Shown here one piece after another: positions 9,208 through 18,559 of a stretch of DNA of 64,000 bases. Each line of letters starts with the position of its first letter. Within the stretch, counting starts at the first letter, position 1. The notes beneath the pieces are model-generated. The model saw only the letters and a program-made list of their open reading frames with translations, searched no databases and was not told the origin of the DNA. Source of the DNA: Anaerobaca sp035448545 (lineage in GTDB: Bacteria; Planctomycetota; Phycisphaerae; Sedimentisphaerales; Anaerobacaceae); the NCBI GenBank assembly GCA_035448545.1, contig DAOTJE010000024.1, positions 1 through 64,000 of the forward strand. Reading direction: 5' to 3'. The translations under genes and the position numbers were made by a program.

Positions 9208-9291
9208 GGTTTCCTGTCTTTCCGGTCTTCGGGTCCGTGCGTCGCACGAATCCGACTTGCTATCGCTGCCCCCGGGGGCTGTTTCCGTCGG

Positions 9292-11472
9292 TTACGCCGA
9301 CGGTCCGTTGTGTATGTCCGTCGACCTCGGACTCTGGGCCGACGCGATGTTCAGTTTCGGCAGAGTGAAGAAAAAGGTCGACCCCTCGCCGACGGTGGAT
9401 TCGACCCACACGGTGCCGCCGTGCAGTTCGACGATCTTCTTGACGACGGCCAGCCCGATTCCCGTGCTCTCCAAGTCATCGCGGCGTGCGAGCGTCTGGA
9501 ACATCTCAAAGATCTTCCCGAAGTACTTCTGGTCGATGCCCGGCCCGTTGTCCGCAACGCGGAAGGTCCAGCATTGCTCCTGCTCGGAGCAGCCGATGCG
9601 AATGATCCCCTGCGGTTTGTCCATGTACTTGACCGCGTTGCTGATCAGATTCTGAAAGACCTGGATCAGGCGGACCCTCTCGGAGATCACGGTCGGCAGG
9701 GGGTCGTCGATCGTAACCTGGATCGTCGGCGGTGGAGCCACTTGGGCGATGACCTCGGGAACCAGCACGCTGAGGTCCACCCGTTCGAGGCACTTGGCGG
9801 TTCGTCCGATCTCCGAATAGTGCAGGATGCTGTCGATCAGGTCGCTCATTCGTGAGACACGGCCCTTGAGCAGATGCAGTTGTTCCTGCCCCTGCGCGTC
9901 GAGTTTGTCGGCATAGTCGCTGGTGATCCAGTCGGTCAGCGTGCCGATGCCTCGCAGAGGCGCTTTGAGGTCGTGTGCGGTGACGTAAGCGAAATCCTGA
10001 AGCTCCTTGTTGGAACGTCGCAGTTCGCGGACCGTTTCGGCGAGGTGCTCGTTGACGCGCGCCAGGGCACGTTCGGCCTTGCGCCGCTCGTTGGCTTCCA
10101 TTTGCAGCGCGATCATGTCGGCCAGGGACGCGGCAAAATCCTGTTCCTCGAGGGACCACTCGCGGTGCGATCCCACGTGCTCGTGACAGAGCACGCCCAG
10201 GGTCCTGCCTTGCAGGCGGATGGGAACATCCATCAGGGAGCAGACGCCGAGTGGTTCCAGGTACCGGTCGACGAGTTCGCGGGTGCGCGGATCCTGCCGG
10301 ACGTCGTTGGCGGCCACGATGCGACTGCTCTCAATGGCCTGAAAGTAGCCGGGGTAGTCGGCCATGGCGATCCGGGCCCCGCTGTCGTGGGTATTGGCGT
10401 CCCGCCGGAACAGGTCCTCGCAGACCAGGTACGTCTGGTCGTCGTCGAGGAACCAGACCGAGACACGGTCGATGCCGAGGGTCGCGGCGGCCTCCTCCGT
10501 GGTCATACGAATCACGGACAGCAGGTCTTCATTGTTGTGCTTGCTCAGCTTGACGAGCGTTCTCTGGTGGTGCACGATCCGCTCGGCGCGTTGTTTGAGG
10601 ACTTGTTCGGCTCGCTTGCGGAAGGCCACCTCGCGGAGGAGCTTTTCGTTGGCCGCCGTCAGCTCCCTCGTGCGTTCGGCCACGCGGGCCTCGAGTTGCT
10701 CGTTGGCCTGGACCAGGGCGGAGTCGCGCTGCTGAATCTGCTCCAGCATCTCGTTGAAAGCCTGGACCAGCAGTCCCACCTCGTCGCTCCCGCAGGGCTC
10801 GGCCCGAACCGTGTACTGCTTCTTCTCGGACACGAAGTTGGCCACGCAGGCCAGAGCGAGGATGGGCGAGGAGATGGCCCCCTGCAATCGGAGGGAGACC
10901 AGATACGCCCCCAGGGATGCGATCAGGACGATGGCGCCCATGACGATCATGCCGCGCTGGAGTTGCGTGTGCACGGGGCGGAGATCGCTGGCAATATAGA
11001 TGGTGCCGACGTGTTCGTCGTCGAGCTGAATGAGCCTGGTGAGGACCAGAAGTCCGTTTCGGAAGCTGTGACGGTTCGACCATGGTTCGTACGGGGGGAT
11101 GGTGCCGGAGGGGTCGCGCCGATACACGGCCAGAAGCCGGCCCGTGCTGGTGTACAGACAGGTGGTTTGGATGGACGGGATCGACTTCATCGTGCCGACA
11201 ACCTCGTTGGCGTCGGTGGCGTCTTCAAAGGCCAGCGCCGCCTTGCAGTTGTCCGCCAGGATCTCGGCATGGGTGGACAGGTCGCGGACCATTGCGCGCC
11301 GCAGGCTGGTCCACTCCCAGGCCGTGAATACGATCCCCGCCAGCAGCAGGGCGCCCACGCTCGTCGTCATCATCATCGTGATGAGCTTGTGCCGGAGCGA
11401 CAGGCCTCGCATCCACGATTGTGCCACAGTCTCCACGTGGCCTTTCTCAGTTGTCGCCATGGGTTCCTTCAT
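9292..11472 (-). CDS. sensor histidine kinase with CHASE8-like, HAMP and GAF domains
   Basis: 726 aa. ATG 11472 overlaps the end of the YfiR-like gene by 26 nt and has GGAAG about 9 nt upstream; ATG 11460 with AAGGA 5 nt upstream is an alternative. Order: TM (about 30-52); a periplasmic CHASE8-like domain (about 55-170, 'HAEILADNCKAALAFED'); TM (about 175-196); HAMP (197-250); a coiled coil to about 305; GAF (about 312-462); HisKA with His at 500 (TAHDLKAPLRG); HATPase_c (DNGPGIDQKYFGKIF, GIGLAVVKKI). The overlap with yfiR suggests translational coupling, so the periplasmic CHASE8 domain may be the direct target of that protein. CHASE8-HAMP proteins are the known partners of YfiR-type regulators in diguanylate cyclase systems; here the output is a kinase instead. 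Confidence 0.87.
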   Translation of the reverse strand: MKEPMATTEKGHVETVAQSWMRGLSLRHKLITMMMTTSVGALLLAGIVFTAWEWTSLRRAMVRDLSTHAEILADNCKAALAFEDATDANEVVGTMKSIPSIQTTCLYTSTGRLLAVYRRDPSGTIPPYEPWSNRHSFRNGLLVLTRLIQLDDEHVGTIYIASDLRPVHTQLQRGMIVMGAIVLIASLGAYLVSLRLQGAISSPILALACVANFVSEKKQYTVRAEPCGSDEVGLLVQAFNEMLEQIQQRDSALVQANEQLEARVAERTRELTAANEKLLREVAFRKRAEQVLKQRAERIVHHQRTLVKLSKHNNEDLLSVIRMTTEEAAATLGIDRVSVWFLDDDQTYLVCEDLFRRDANTHDSGARIAMADYPGYFQAIESSRIVAANDVRQDPRTRELVDRYLEPLGVCSLMDVPIRLQGRTLGVLCHEHVGSHREWSLEEQDFAASLADMIALQMEANERRKAERALARVNEHLAETVRELRRSNKELQDFAYVTAHDLKAPLRGIGTLTDWITSDYADKLDAQGQEQLHLLKGRVSRMSDLIDSILHYSEIGRTAKCLERVDLSVLVPEVIAQVAPPPTIQVTIDDPLPTVISERVRLIQVFQNLISNAVKYMDKPQGIIRIGCSEQEQCWTFRVADNGPGIDQKYFGKIFEMFQTLARRDDLESTGIGLAVVKKIVELHGGTVWVESTVGEGSTFFFTLPKLNIASAQSPRSTDIHNGPSA

Positions 11473-12115
11473 CGTTCAGTTCTTCCGGGGCATCATTCTT
11501 GACGATGCGCCTGGCCAGTCGAAGCAGTTGGGACCGGATTTGCAGGTTGGCACGTTGCGCCGCTGCGGTGTTGATCTCAAAGCGTATCTTGTTGTCCTCG
11601 ATCAGGAAGTTCATGATTCCGCCGGCCTCCAGGAATCCGGGGGTGTCGGCCACCGTCAGGATGCTCCGCCGGCCGAGGGGCTTGAGGAGGTCCGGGAGGT
11701 GTCCGGCCTCGGACCGGCAGAGGAACAGTATGTGACAGTCGCGGATCTGCTCGAATTGCGGATGTCGGTGGGGCACGCGTCCCTCGGCATCGGCGAAGGC
11801 GTCCAGGCCGCTGAAGCGTCGGAGGACCACGCGGCGGTTCCGAACCATTTTGTCCTGGAGGGGCTCGAAGGCGTTGCCGAAGGGGTCCCTGCCGAGAATG
11901 CCGATGACGATGGGTGGATTCGCCTCGTCTTTCTTCTTTGCTTCCGGGGTCAGTGGCGCGAATCGTTCGTTGTCCACGAACAGGAGGAAGTTGTAGAGGA
12001 ACGCCGCCTTGAGCTGATACTCCTGGGCGGCCGTCGATTCGGCGCAGACCGCCAGCGACGCGCCCATCATCAGGCCCACTGCCAGGAGCCACAAGATGGA
12101 ACCTCCGATCCTCAT
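11447..12115 (-). CDS. YfiR/HmsC-like periplasmic regulator (DUF4154)
   Basis: 222 aa from ATG 12115; the frame is open further upstream, but 12115 gives a proper signal peptide (MRIGGSILWLLAVGLMMGA, cleavage near CAES). The mature protein has the DUF4154 pattern: 'EYQLKAAFLYNFLLFV', 'IVIGILGRDPFGNAFEPLQ', 'DCHILFLCRSE', 'SILTVADTPGFLEAGGIMNFLIEDNKIRFEIN'. In Pseudomonas, YfiR sits in the periplasm and represses the CHASE8 membrane protein YfiN (a diguanylate cyclase). Here it lies 58 nt after the TonB receptor and overlaps the CHASE8-type kinase, so it probably controls that kinase by protein contact. This last step is inferred. Confidence 0.85.
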   Translation of the reverse strand: MRIGGSILWLLAVGLMMGASLAVCAESTAAQEYQLKAAFLYNFLLFVDNERFAPLTPEAKKKDEANPPIVIGILGRDPFGNAFEPLQDKMVRNRRVVLRRFSGLDAFADAEGRVPHRHPQFEQIRDCHILFLCRSEAGHLPDLLKPLGRRSILTVADTPGFLEAGGIMNFLIEDNKIRFEINTAAAQRANLQIRSQLLRLARRIVKNDAPEELNDEGTHGDN

Positions 12116-12173
12116 CGTGTTCTGGTCGATTCTCTCATTGGCGTTCCCTTCGAAGGTCAGGGGCTGTCGCCTC

Positions 12174-14183
12174 TCAAAAACGGTATAGCAGTCTGATTCG
12201 GAACGTCCGCCCGTCCTGCTCGATCTGGTCCTGCCGGTGTTCGCCAAAGGCCGGATAGGAGTAGTCGACGTCGAAAAGGTTGTACAGGCCGGCGGCGATC
12301 TCCAGTCGCTTCGACGGACTGGTGTACGTCAGGGCCAGATTTGTCAGGAGAAAATCGTCCGCCTGTTCGCCCGCCAGCGTCCTGGACCGGCCGTTGTACT
12401 GAATCTCCAGTCCTGCGAAGAGCGTGTCCTTCACGACCGGAGCAATCAGGTTGAGCTTGGCCAGATGCCGGGGCGAATCGACCAGGGTCTCTTCGGTGTC
12501 CTTGTTTTCCGCTTCGACGTACGAGTAGCTCGTCCGCACACCCAAGCCGTTCTCCCACCGTCCTGCCAGCGCCAGTTCCACGCCCCGGGCTTCGACCTCT
12601 TCGATGTTCCGGAAGACGAGCAGACCATCGTCAGGGTCGGTGTACTGGCCGATCAGGTCGTCCATCACGTAGTAGAAGCCGTTCAGTGTGGCGTTGAGGT
12701 TCGACGCGAGGGCGCGTTCCAGAACGATCTCGTAGGTATCGATGGTTTCGGGATCGAGTTCCAGCGGAGCTTTCTGGGAATAACCTCCGTCGTGGTAATA
12801 CAGTTCGTAGGCGTTGGGGGCACGGAAGGCCCGGCCATACAGCAACTTGAGGGTGGTCTGTTCCGAGACATCGTAAATCATCGCCAGACGGGGATTCGTG
12901 CTGCCGCCGAACGTGCTGTAGTGGTCGTAGCGCACGCCGGCGACGAGCGTCACATCGTCCAGTACACGGAACTCGTCCTGGATATAGAGGCCCCAGTTTC
13001 TGCTGTGCCGCGAGTCGTCGAGATACACCTCCTCATCCCAGTTCGCCTGGTCCTGCCGGATGTTGTAGCGGAACTCGCCGCCGGCCGTCAGGATGTGCTT
13101 CTCGAAGGGCCGGGTGGTGACCTGGAGTTCGCTGTCCCACCAGCGGCCTTTGTAGAAGTCTTTGTTCACCACGAGGTAAGGGGTTTCGTCCTCGGAGTAA
13201 TCGTACACGTAACGCCCGTCATAGTTGTAATGGTGGTAGGCGGTCTGCGCCTTGACCGAGAGCTTGTCCGATATCTCGTGTTCGTAAATCAGCCCGAGAA
13301 GCGTCGTGTCGTCATAGGTGCGTGTCCGGTGGTCCCCGAAGACGGCGTCCCACGGCGCAGTGGGGATGCCTTTCTCCGCGGCGGTGTGGGCGGCGATCAG
13401 ACCGAAGTCGCCGAACGAGGCTCGCAGGAGCAGGTTGTGAAAGTCGCTGTCGTCGTTTCTCACGAGCCCGTTGGCCGTGGCGGGATCGTCGAACTCCTGG
13501 AAGTACAGCTCCGGCCCGTCGCCGCCGCCTTTCGTGGCGGAGACGAGGAGGTTCAGTCCGTTGCCGAAGACCTCGCCGTAGCTGAGACGGCCCTTTTGCG
13601 TGTCGTAGCTGGCGACCTCCCCGGACATCTCCAGGCCGTGGAGGGCCTTGCCGTTCTTGGTGATCACGTTGATTACCGCCAGCAGAGCATTGCTGCCGTA
13701 CAGGGAAGATCCCGGGCCGCGAATGACCTCGACCCGCTCGATCAGATCCACATCAAGGAGGAACTGCGTGCCAAACAAAGGCGAATCCCCGATGTTCTCG
13801 TTGATTCGGAATCCGTCGACGAGCAGCAGGATTCGTGTATCGTAATCGCCCGGTCGTCGGAAGCCGCGGACCCCGAGGTAGTCATAGTTTCGATCGTTGT
13901 TGATGTAGAAGCCCGGGACACTGCGGAGGACCTCGGCCAGGGTGCGATAGCCGTACTTGCGGATTTCTTCGGCACTGATAATGGTGACCGACGAAGGGGC
14001 CTCGGAGACCTTTTGCGTGTGCTTGGAGGCGCTGTACACCGTGTCGATTTCCACGGTCATCAGGTCCTCCAGAGACATGTCGAACAAGCTGGTCTCGTCT
14101 TCAGGGGCTGCGGCTTGCGTTACGCAGGCCCCCAGCAGGAGCCAGCCGGCAATCAGTCGCCGGACCACGGAGCACGTTTTCAT
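12174..14183 (-). CDS. TonB-dependent outer-membrane receptor
   Basis: 669 aa from ATG 14183 (MKTCSVVRRL then a hydrophobic core, cleavage near TQAAA). The plug domain shows 'SEAPSSVTIISAEEIRKYGYRTLAEVLRSVPGFY', 'VRGF', 'ILLLVDGFRINE' and 'IERVEVIRGPGSSLYGSNALLAVINVITK'. The barrel follows and ends in the typical terminal aromatic 'RLLYRF'. It is of the short TonB-receptor type (about 650-700 aa) and not SusC-like, and no SusD is nearby. The ligand cannot be told from sequence. It is first in the operon with the YfiR-like protein and three kinases, which suggests ligand uptake or occupancy is sensed. No TonB/ExbBD genes are in the window. Confidence 0.9.
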   Translation of the reverse strand: MKTCSVVRRLIAGWLLLGACVTQAAAPEDETSLFDMSLEDLMTVEIDTVYSASKHTQKVSEAPSSVTIISAEEIRKYGYRTLAEVLRSVPGFYINNDRNYDYLGVRGFRRPGDYDTRILLLVDGFRINENIGDSPLFGTQFLLDVDLIERVEVIRGPGSSLYGSNALLAVINVITKNGKALHGLEMSGEVASYDTQKGRLSYGEVFGNGLNLLVSATKGGGDGPELYFQEFDDPATANGLVRNDDSDFHNLLLRASFGDFGLIAAHTAAEKGIPTAPWDAVFGDHRTRTYDDTTLLGLIYEHEISDKLSVKAQTAYHHYNYDGRYVYDYSEDETPYLVVNKDFYKGRWWDSELQVTTRPFEKHILTAGGEFRYNIRQDQANWDEEVYLDDSRHSRNWGLYIQDEFRVLDDVTLVAGVRYDHYSTFGGSTNPRLAMIYDVSEQTTLKLLYGRAFRAPNAYELYYHDGGYSQKAPLELDPETIDTYEIVLERALASNLNATLNGFYYVMDDLIGQYTDPDDGLLVFRNIEEVEARGVELALAGRWENGLGVRTSYSYVEAENKDTEETLVDSPRHLAKLNLIAPVVKDTLFAGLEIQYNGRSRTLAGEQADDFLLTNLALTYTSPSKRLEIAAGLYNLFDVDYSYPAFGEHRQDQIEQDGRTFRIRLLYRF

Positions 14184-14719
14184 ATCGGGTTGCTGCTCCA
14201 AAGCTCAGAGTCTTGTGCTGCGTCGGAACCGTACGGTCGAACCTGCCGCCGACGATCACGCAGTTTCAGTATCGGCCCGTTGCGGGCCGCGATGGAGCGC
14301 GACAGAGGCAATCGCAGGCGGCGCGGCGGCCGCCGGTGTCGCATCGCACCGTTCGTTGATGCTTCCGCGTGCGGGGAATCGGAGCGCCGCTTCCGCCTAC
14401 CGGTACTCAGCCAGCTTGCCGCCGGGCATCGACCGAAAAAAGGGGCGATAATCCTGTGGCTGGCGATGGCAAGAGGCGCTATACTCTGATTCGCAGTGGA
14501 CCGTTGGGCGGTTTGACGCCTTCTGAGCGGGGGATCCGACATCATCGCGTCCCGATTCATCCCCTCCCGAGCAGACATCGTGATGGAAGCTGCCACGCAT
14601 CGGACCCGGCGAGGCGGCGGGTATCCGATGGTCCGAAATCTCGTCGGGATATCGGACTATCGGCGGCGCTGGAGACGGCGCACCGGTGCGGACGACCGCA
14701 CCGCGAAACCGCCTTCCGG
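14184..14719. other. long 5' region of the receptor operon; no gene seen
   Basis: About 540 bp upstream of the TonB receptor hold no supportable gene. A 7-bp hairpin (CGGCCCG 14273-14279 / CGGGCCG 14283-14289) sits about 90 nt before the receptor start and would lie in its leader. I looked for cobalamin, FMN, c-di-GMP and molybdenum-cofactor riboswitch cores on the minus strand and did not find them. Confidence 0.4.
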
Positions 14720-14728
14720 GCAGACCGA

Positions 14729-14967
14729 GGGTGCACTTGATGTTTGTAGGTAGACCTTTACGGGGGATTGCAGTCGACTTTGTCATTCCGACCGAAGCGC
14801 AGCGGAGTGGAGGAATCTGGCTGCGAACGGGCCATTGCCTTATCCTCGGCCAGATTTCTCCGTGCGGGCTTCGCCCTTAGTCGAAATGACATCCGCCACG
14901 CTCTTCGAGATGACAGCCCCCTTTCCTGGCCTCCCCAGGAACCTACCTACAAACACGCAGTGCACCC
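14729..14967. mobile_element. MITE-like non-autonomous insertion element with 9-bp target duplication
   Basis: Terminal inverted repeats of 25 bp (14729-14753 and 14943-14967) match at 22 positions; both start with GGGTGCACT and end with GTTTGTAGGTAG read inward. The element is flanked by the direct repeat GCAGACCGA (14720-14728 and 14968-14976), the expected footprint of transposition. No transposase is encoded. Inside lies a second inverted-repeat unit of the widespread GTCATTCCGA type (GTCATTCCGAC 14782-14792; the mirror with one change 14880-14890; AATCTGG/CCAGATT 14814-14820/14850-14856). The family is unknown to me; a 9-bp duplication fits several DDE transposase families. Confidence 0.8.
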
Positions 14968-14994
14968 GCAGACCGAGCAGGCGATGCTTTCACC

Positions 14995-15024
14995 TTGACA
15001 GTTTGCCTATCCTTGGCATACTAT
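14995..15024 (+). promoter_or_regulatory. sigma70-type promoter of dxr
   Basis: TTGACA (14995-15000, perfect -35), an 18-nt spacer and TACTAT (15019-15024). It lies about 107 bp before the dxr start and only 18 bp beyond the right target duplication of the MITE-like element, so the insertion replaced the sequence immediately upstream of the -35 box. Confidence 0.55.
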
Positions 15025-15131
15025 CGCGGTTACCGTTCGCGGGCGGCTCCAGAGCGTCGCAGGCCTGGATGTCCCGGCGGTCGGTCGTGCCGTCGGAAAT
15101 CGAGGGAGAGCAGTACACTGAGTCGGATCGG

Positions 15132-16313
15132 ATGTCACGAGGAATCGCCATTCTGGGATCGACCGGGTCGATCGGTCGCAATGCGCTGCGGGTCATCGAC
15201 GCGCTGGGCCCGGACTATGTGGTCGCCGGTCTCAGCGCCCATCGCAGCATCGATCTTCTCGCCGAGCAGGTTCGGTGTTACCGCCCAGCCCTGGTCGCCG
15301 TCTCGGATGATGACTACGCCGAGCGGCTTGCCGCGCTGTTGGATGGATGGGACGCCAGGATTCTGGTGGGGCCTGAGAGTCTGGTCGAAATGGCGCAGTC
15401 GGATCGCGTGGACACCGTTCTGACGGCGGTGGTGGGCGCGGCGGGCTTGCCTTCGGTCCTGGCGGCGGCGCGGTGCGGCAAGCGGCTGGCGATCGCCAAC
15501 AAAGAGCCGCTCGTCGTCGCCGGAGAGCTGCTGACGCGGATTGCCAGGGAAAACGGCAGCCTGCTGTTGCCGGTGGACAGCGAGCATTCGGCGGTGTTCC
15601 AGGCCATGCAATCGGGCCAGCCGTCGGAGATCCGCAGGATCCTCCTGACGGGCTCCGGCGGACCGTTTCGCGGCGCCTCGCCCCAGGACCTCGAGCAGGT
15701 GACGCGCGAACAGGCGCTGTCGCATCCCGTCTGGCGGATGGGGCCGAAGATCACGATCGATTCGGCCACGATGATGAACAAGGCGCTGGAGGTGATCGAG
15801 GCGCGATGGCTGTTCGACGTGCCCGTCGATAAGATCGAGGTGCTGATCCATCCGGAGTCGATCGTGCATTCGCTGGTGGAATTTGTGGACGGGTCGGTGG
15901 TGGCGCAGTTGGGCGAGCCGGACATGTGCCTGCCGATCCAGTATGCGTTGACGTACCCGAAGCGCGTCGCCGGGATTTCCAGGCCGCTTCGGCTCGAAGA
16001 GATAGGGAAGCTGCATTTTGAGCGGCCTGAGCCCGGAACGTTTCGGGCCCTGACGCTGGCCTACGAGGTCGCCCGCGCGGGCGGCACGGCGCCGGCGGTG
16101 TTCAATGCGGCCAACGAGGCCGCGGTCGAGGCGTTCCTGGCCGGACGAATCCGCTTCGTGCGGATCATGGAATTGATCGAGCATTGTCTGGATGTCCACG
16201 AGGTGAGTCCCGCGACGACGCTCGAAGAGCTGCTCGAAGCCGATGCCTGGGCCCGGGCCCAGGTCCGGGATCGACTGGGTCACGAGATGCACGATGCCCG
16301 CCCGGTTCGCTAA
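15132..16313 (+). CDS. dxr: 1-deoxy-D-xylulose 5-phosphate reductoisomerase
   Basis: 393 aa, the usual length. It catalyses the NADPH-dependent conversion of DXP to MEP, the committed step of the non-mevalonate isoprenoid pathway, in the cytosol. Evidence: the NADPH-binding start 'IAILGSTGSIGRNALRVI'; 'ANKEPLVVAGELL'; the metal and substrate site 'LPVDSEHSAVFQAM'; 'LTGSGGPFR'; 'SATMMNKALEVIEARWLF'; and 'HPESIVHSLVEF'. ATG 15132 is chosen because homology begins four residues later; the frame stays open upstream through low-complexity sequence. It is followed after 63 nt by rseP, a gene order common in bacteria where the two sit together. The ispA gene of the same pathway is 5 kb away. Confidence 0.96.
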   Translation: MSRGIAILGSTGSIGRNALRVIDALGPDYVVAGLSAHRSIDLLAEQVRCYRPALVAVSDDDYAERLAALLDGWDARILVGPESLVEMAQSDRVDTVLTAVVGAAGLPSVLAAARCGKRLAIANKEPLVVAGELLTRIARENGSLLLPVDSEHSAVFQAMQSGQPSEIRRILLTGSGGPFRGASPQDLEQVTREQALSHPVWRMGPKITIDSATMMNKALEVIEARWLFDVPVDKIEVLIHPESIVHSLVEFVDGSVVAQLGEPDMCLPIQYALTYPKRVAGISRPLRLEEIGKLHFERPEPGTFRALTLAYEVARAGGTAPAVFNAANEAAVEAFLAGRIRFVRIMELIEHCLDVHEVSPATTLEELLEADAWARAQVRDRLGHEMHDARPVR

Positions 16314-16376
16314 CATCGGTCTCATGGGGTCTGAGAAGCCGGCCGCCGGCTGTCCACTTTCTATCGGAGTTGCTTG

Positions 16377-18482
16377 ATGTCGAAGAAGGCAAGCTCATCG
16401 AACAAGATTCTCACCGGTGTCCTCTGGCTGGCCGTCCTGGCGGTCGTGATCTACCTGGTGGTCCGTCATGTCGGCGTTTTCGGCAATGTGGCCCTGGTGA
16501 TGGTCGGCTTCGGCTCGGTCGTTCTGGTCCACGAGTTCGGGCACTTCATCGTGGCCAAGCTGGCCGGGATCAAGGTCGAGGCGTTTTCGATCTTCATGCC
16601 CCCGACGCTGTTGGGCATCCAGCGGACGCCTTCCGGACGGAAGATTCGCGTCCTTCCGAGCTTCTTTGCCGATGAGACGGACGAACCGCGCGGAGCCGAG
16701 AGCACGGCGGAAGGCCCGGCGGGAGAAGCCGGAACCGAATACCGCGTTGGTCTCATTCCGTTTGGCGGTTACGTCAAACTATTGGGCCAGGACGATATCG
16801 GACCGGTTAAGCAGATCGCCGATCCGCGGTCGTTCTCCAACAAGCCGCTGGGCGCGCGCATCGCCGTGGTGGCGGCGGGAGTGACGTTCAACATCATCAG
16901 CGCCGCAATCCTCCTGATGGTCGTGTTCCTGATCGGGATCAACTTCCCTCCGCCCGTAGTGGGTGGGGTGGTCTCCGGCTCGTCGGCCGAAAAGGCGGGC
17001 CTGCAGAGCGGCGACGAGTTCATCGAGATCGACGGCCAGAGTCTGGGCCTCGAATTCAGCAGCCTGGTTCTGAGCGCAGCGCTGTCGGATCGCGATGAAC
17101 CGGTGCCGGTTGTGGTGCGGCGTAGAGACGGCTCGACGCAGAGCATGGAACTGCTCGCCTCGACGCAGCCGAACGACCAGCAGATCCGGGAGTTCGGCAT
17201 CGTCGCGCCGATGAGCCTGACCCTGGCGGAACTGACTGACCCTGGCGCCCTGGAGCGGGAAACGGGCCTGCTGCCCGGTGACCGGATCGTTGCCGTTGAT
17301 GGCAATGCCGTTGAACACCACTGGGCCTATGAAGAGACGATCCAGAGGACGTTTGCACCGTGCGTGACGATTACCGCCGAACGTCCGAGGGCGGGAGGCG
17401 GGGTCGATCGTGTCAGCACGGAACTGCCGCTTGCCTGGCTGCCCAGCCGGGAGGCGGTCCCCTCGGATGCGACCTTGTGCCACGTCTACTCGATGGTCCC
17501 GCGTCTTCGCGTGCTGGAAGGTCCCTCTCCGAGTCCGGGCGGCCAGGACACCCTCCGCAAAGGCGACATCATTGTCTCGGTCGCGGATGTGTCGAACCCC
17601 ACGTACGCGGAGCTGCGCGAGATCACCGCCGCCCACGAGGGCCAGCCGCTGGGGATTGCCGTCTTGCGAGCCGATGCGAACGGCGTCGAGCGGACCGTCG
17701 AGGTGACCGTCACACCGCGAAAGGAGCGGGGCAGCGATCGCGTGGTGATCGGTTTTCTGCCGGCGTTGGATGCCGAACATGCGGTCGTCGCCAAGACCGT
17801 CTCCGCCGAGGCGGGTGTGCCGAAGCTCGACATCCCGCGCGGGGCGACGATTGTCTCGGTCAACGGTCAGCCGGTGGCGAGCTTCTATGACATTGTGGCG
17901 GAGGTCAAACGATGGGACGGCCAGCCGGTGAAGCTCGAATACCGTCTGGACGGCCAGGCCTCCGGCGGGGTCACCCTGGTGAACTCGACGGCCCCGGCCG
18001 CCGTGGCCGTCGAGTCCACGACGGTCGTCCACCTGCCTTTCAAACCCCTGGAGCGCCTCTACAAGGCCAAAACCCCTGTCGAGGCGATCCAGATGGGGTA
18101 CCGCCGGACCGTCATGTTCGTCGCGATGACCTATGTCACGCTCAAGCAGTTGATCGCCGGGCTGCTCAGTCCCAAGCTGCTGATGGGGCCGGTCGGCATC
18201 ATGGTCTCCAGCTACCAGATCGTGGCGCGCGAGCCGCTGGTCTACTATGCCTACTTCCTCGGCCTGATCGGCGCCAGCATCGCGGTGCTGAACCTCATGC
18301 CCATGCCGCCCTTCGACGGCGGGCTGATCGTCCTGATGCTGGTCGAGAAGATCAAGGGATCGCCCCTGAGTGAGAAGGCCCAGGGGGTGCTCGCCTATGC
18401 GGGCTGGGTCATCGTGGGTACGCTGCTGATCTACGTGACATTCAACGACGTGCTTCGGACAGTGCGCGGTTTTTTTAGTTGA
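16377..18482 (+). CDS. rseP: RseP-type site-2 intramembrane metalloprotease
   Basis: 701 aa from ATG 16377 (CGGAG 7 nt upstream). The zinc site HEFGH is at 52-56 in a membrane helix; the third ligand motif 'LNLMPMPPFDGG' is at about 638-649, and TM helices surround both (an N-terminal helix 12-30; 'FNIISAAILLMVVFLIG'; the C-terminal pair). At least two PDZ-like domains lie between ('GGVVSGSSAEKAGLQSGDEFIEIDGQ' and 'DTLRKGDIIVSVADV'), plus a probable third ('LDIPRGATIVSVNGQPVASFYDIVAEV'). It is about 250 residues longer than E. coli RseP because of an extra PDZ region and an insertion after the first active-site helix. It cleaves membrane-bound anti-sigma factors or signal-peptide remnants; the local substrate is unknown. 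Confidence 0.92.
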   Translation: MSKKASSSNKILTGVLWLAVLAVVIYLVVRHVGVFGNVALVMVGFGSVVLVHEFGHFIVAKLAGIKVEAFSIFMPPTLLGIQRTPSGRKIRVLPSFFADETDEPRGAESTAEGPAGEAGTEYRVGLIPFGGYVKLLGQDDIGPVKQIADPRSFSNKPLGARIAVVAAGVTFNIISAAILLMVVFLIGINFPPPVVGGVVSGSSAEKAGLQSGDEFIEIDGQSLGLEFSSLVLSAALSDRDEPVPVVVRRRDGSTQSMELLASTQPNDQQIREFGIVAPMSLTLAELTDPGALERETGLLPGDRIVAVDGNAVEHHWAYEETIQRTFAPCVTITAERPRAGGGVDRVSTELPLAWLPSREAVPSDATLCHVYSMVPRLRVLEGPSPSPGGQDTLRKGDIIVSVADVSNPTYAELREITAAHEGQPLGIAVLRADANGVERTVEVTVTPRKERGSDRVVIGFLPALDAEHAVVAKTVSAEAGVPKLDIPRGATIVSVNGQPVASFYDIVAEVKRWDGQPVKLEYRLDGQASGGVTLVNSTAPAAVAVESTTVVHLPFKPLERLYKAKTPVEAIQMGYRRTVMFVAMTYVTLKQLIAGLLSPKLLMGPVGIMVSSYQIVAREPLVYYAYFLGLIGASIAVLNLMPMPPFDGGLIVLMLVEKIKGSPLSEKAQGVLAYAGWVIVGTLLIYVTFNDVLRTVRGFFS

Positions 18483-18559
18483 ACGGCCTGGTTTGCCGAT
18501 AGAGACTGGGTAGGCAGATGTGATGGGTGCAACCGGAAAAGGGATTTGAAGGTTCAGTC

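Noticed and set aside
12174..14183. TonB receptor as SusC partner of the polysaccharide operon
   Set aside because: It is of the short non-SusC type, has no SusD, is 38 kb away and is co-transcribed with signalling genes.
14184..14720. Cobalamin, molybdenum-cofactor or c-di-GMP riboswitch before the TonB receptor
   Set aside because: None of the conserved core motifs is present; only a generic 7-bp hairpin lies in the leader.
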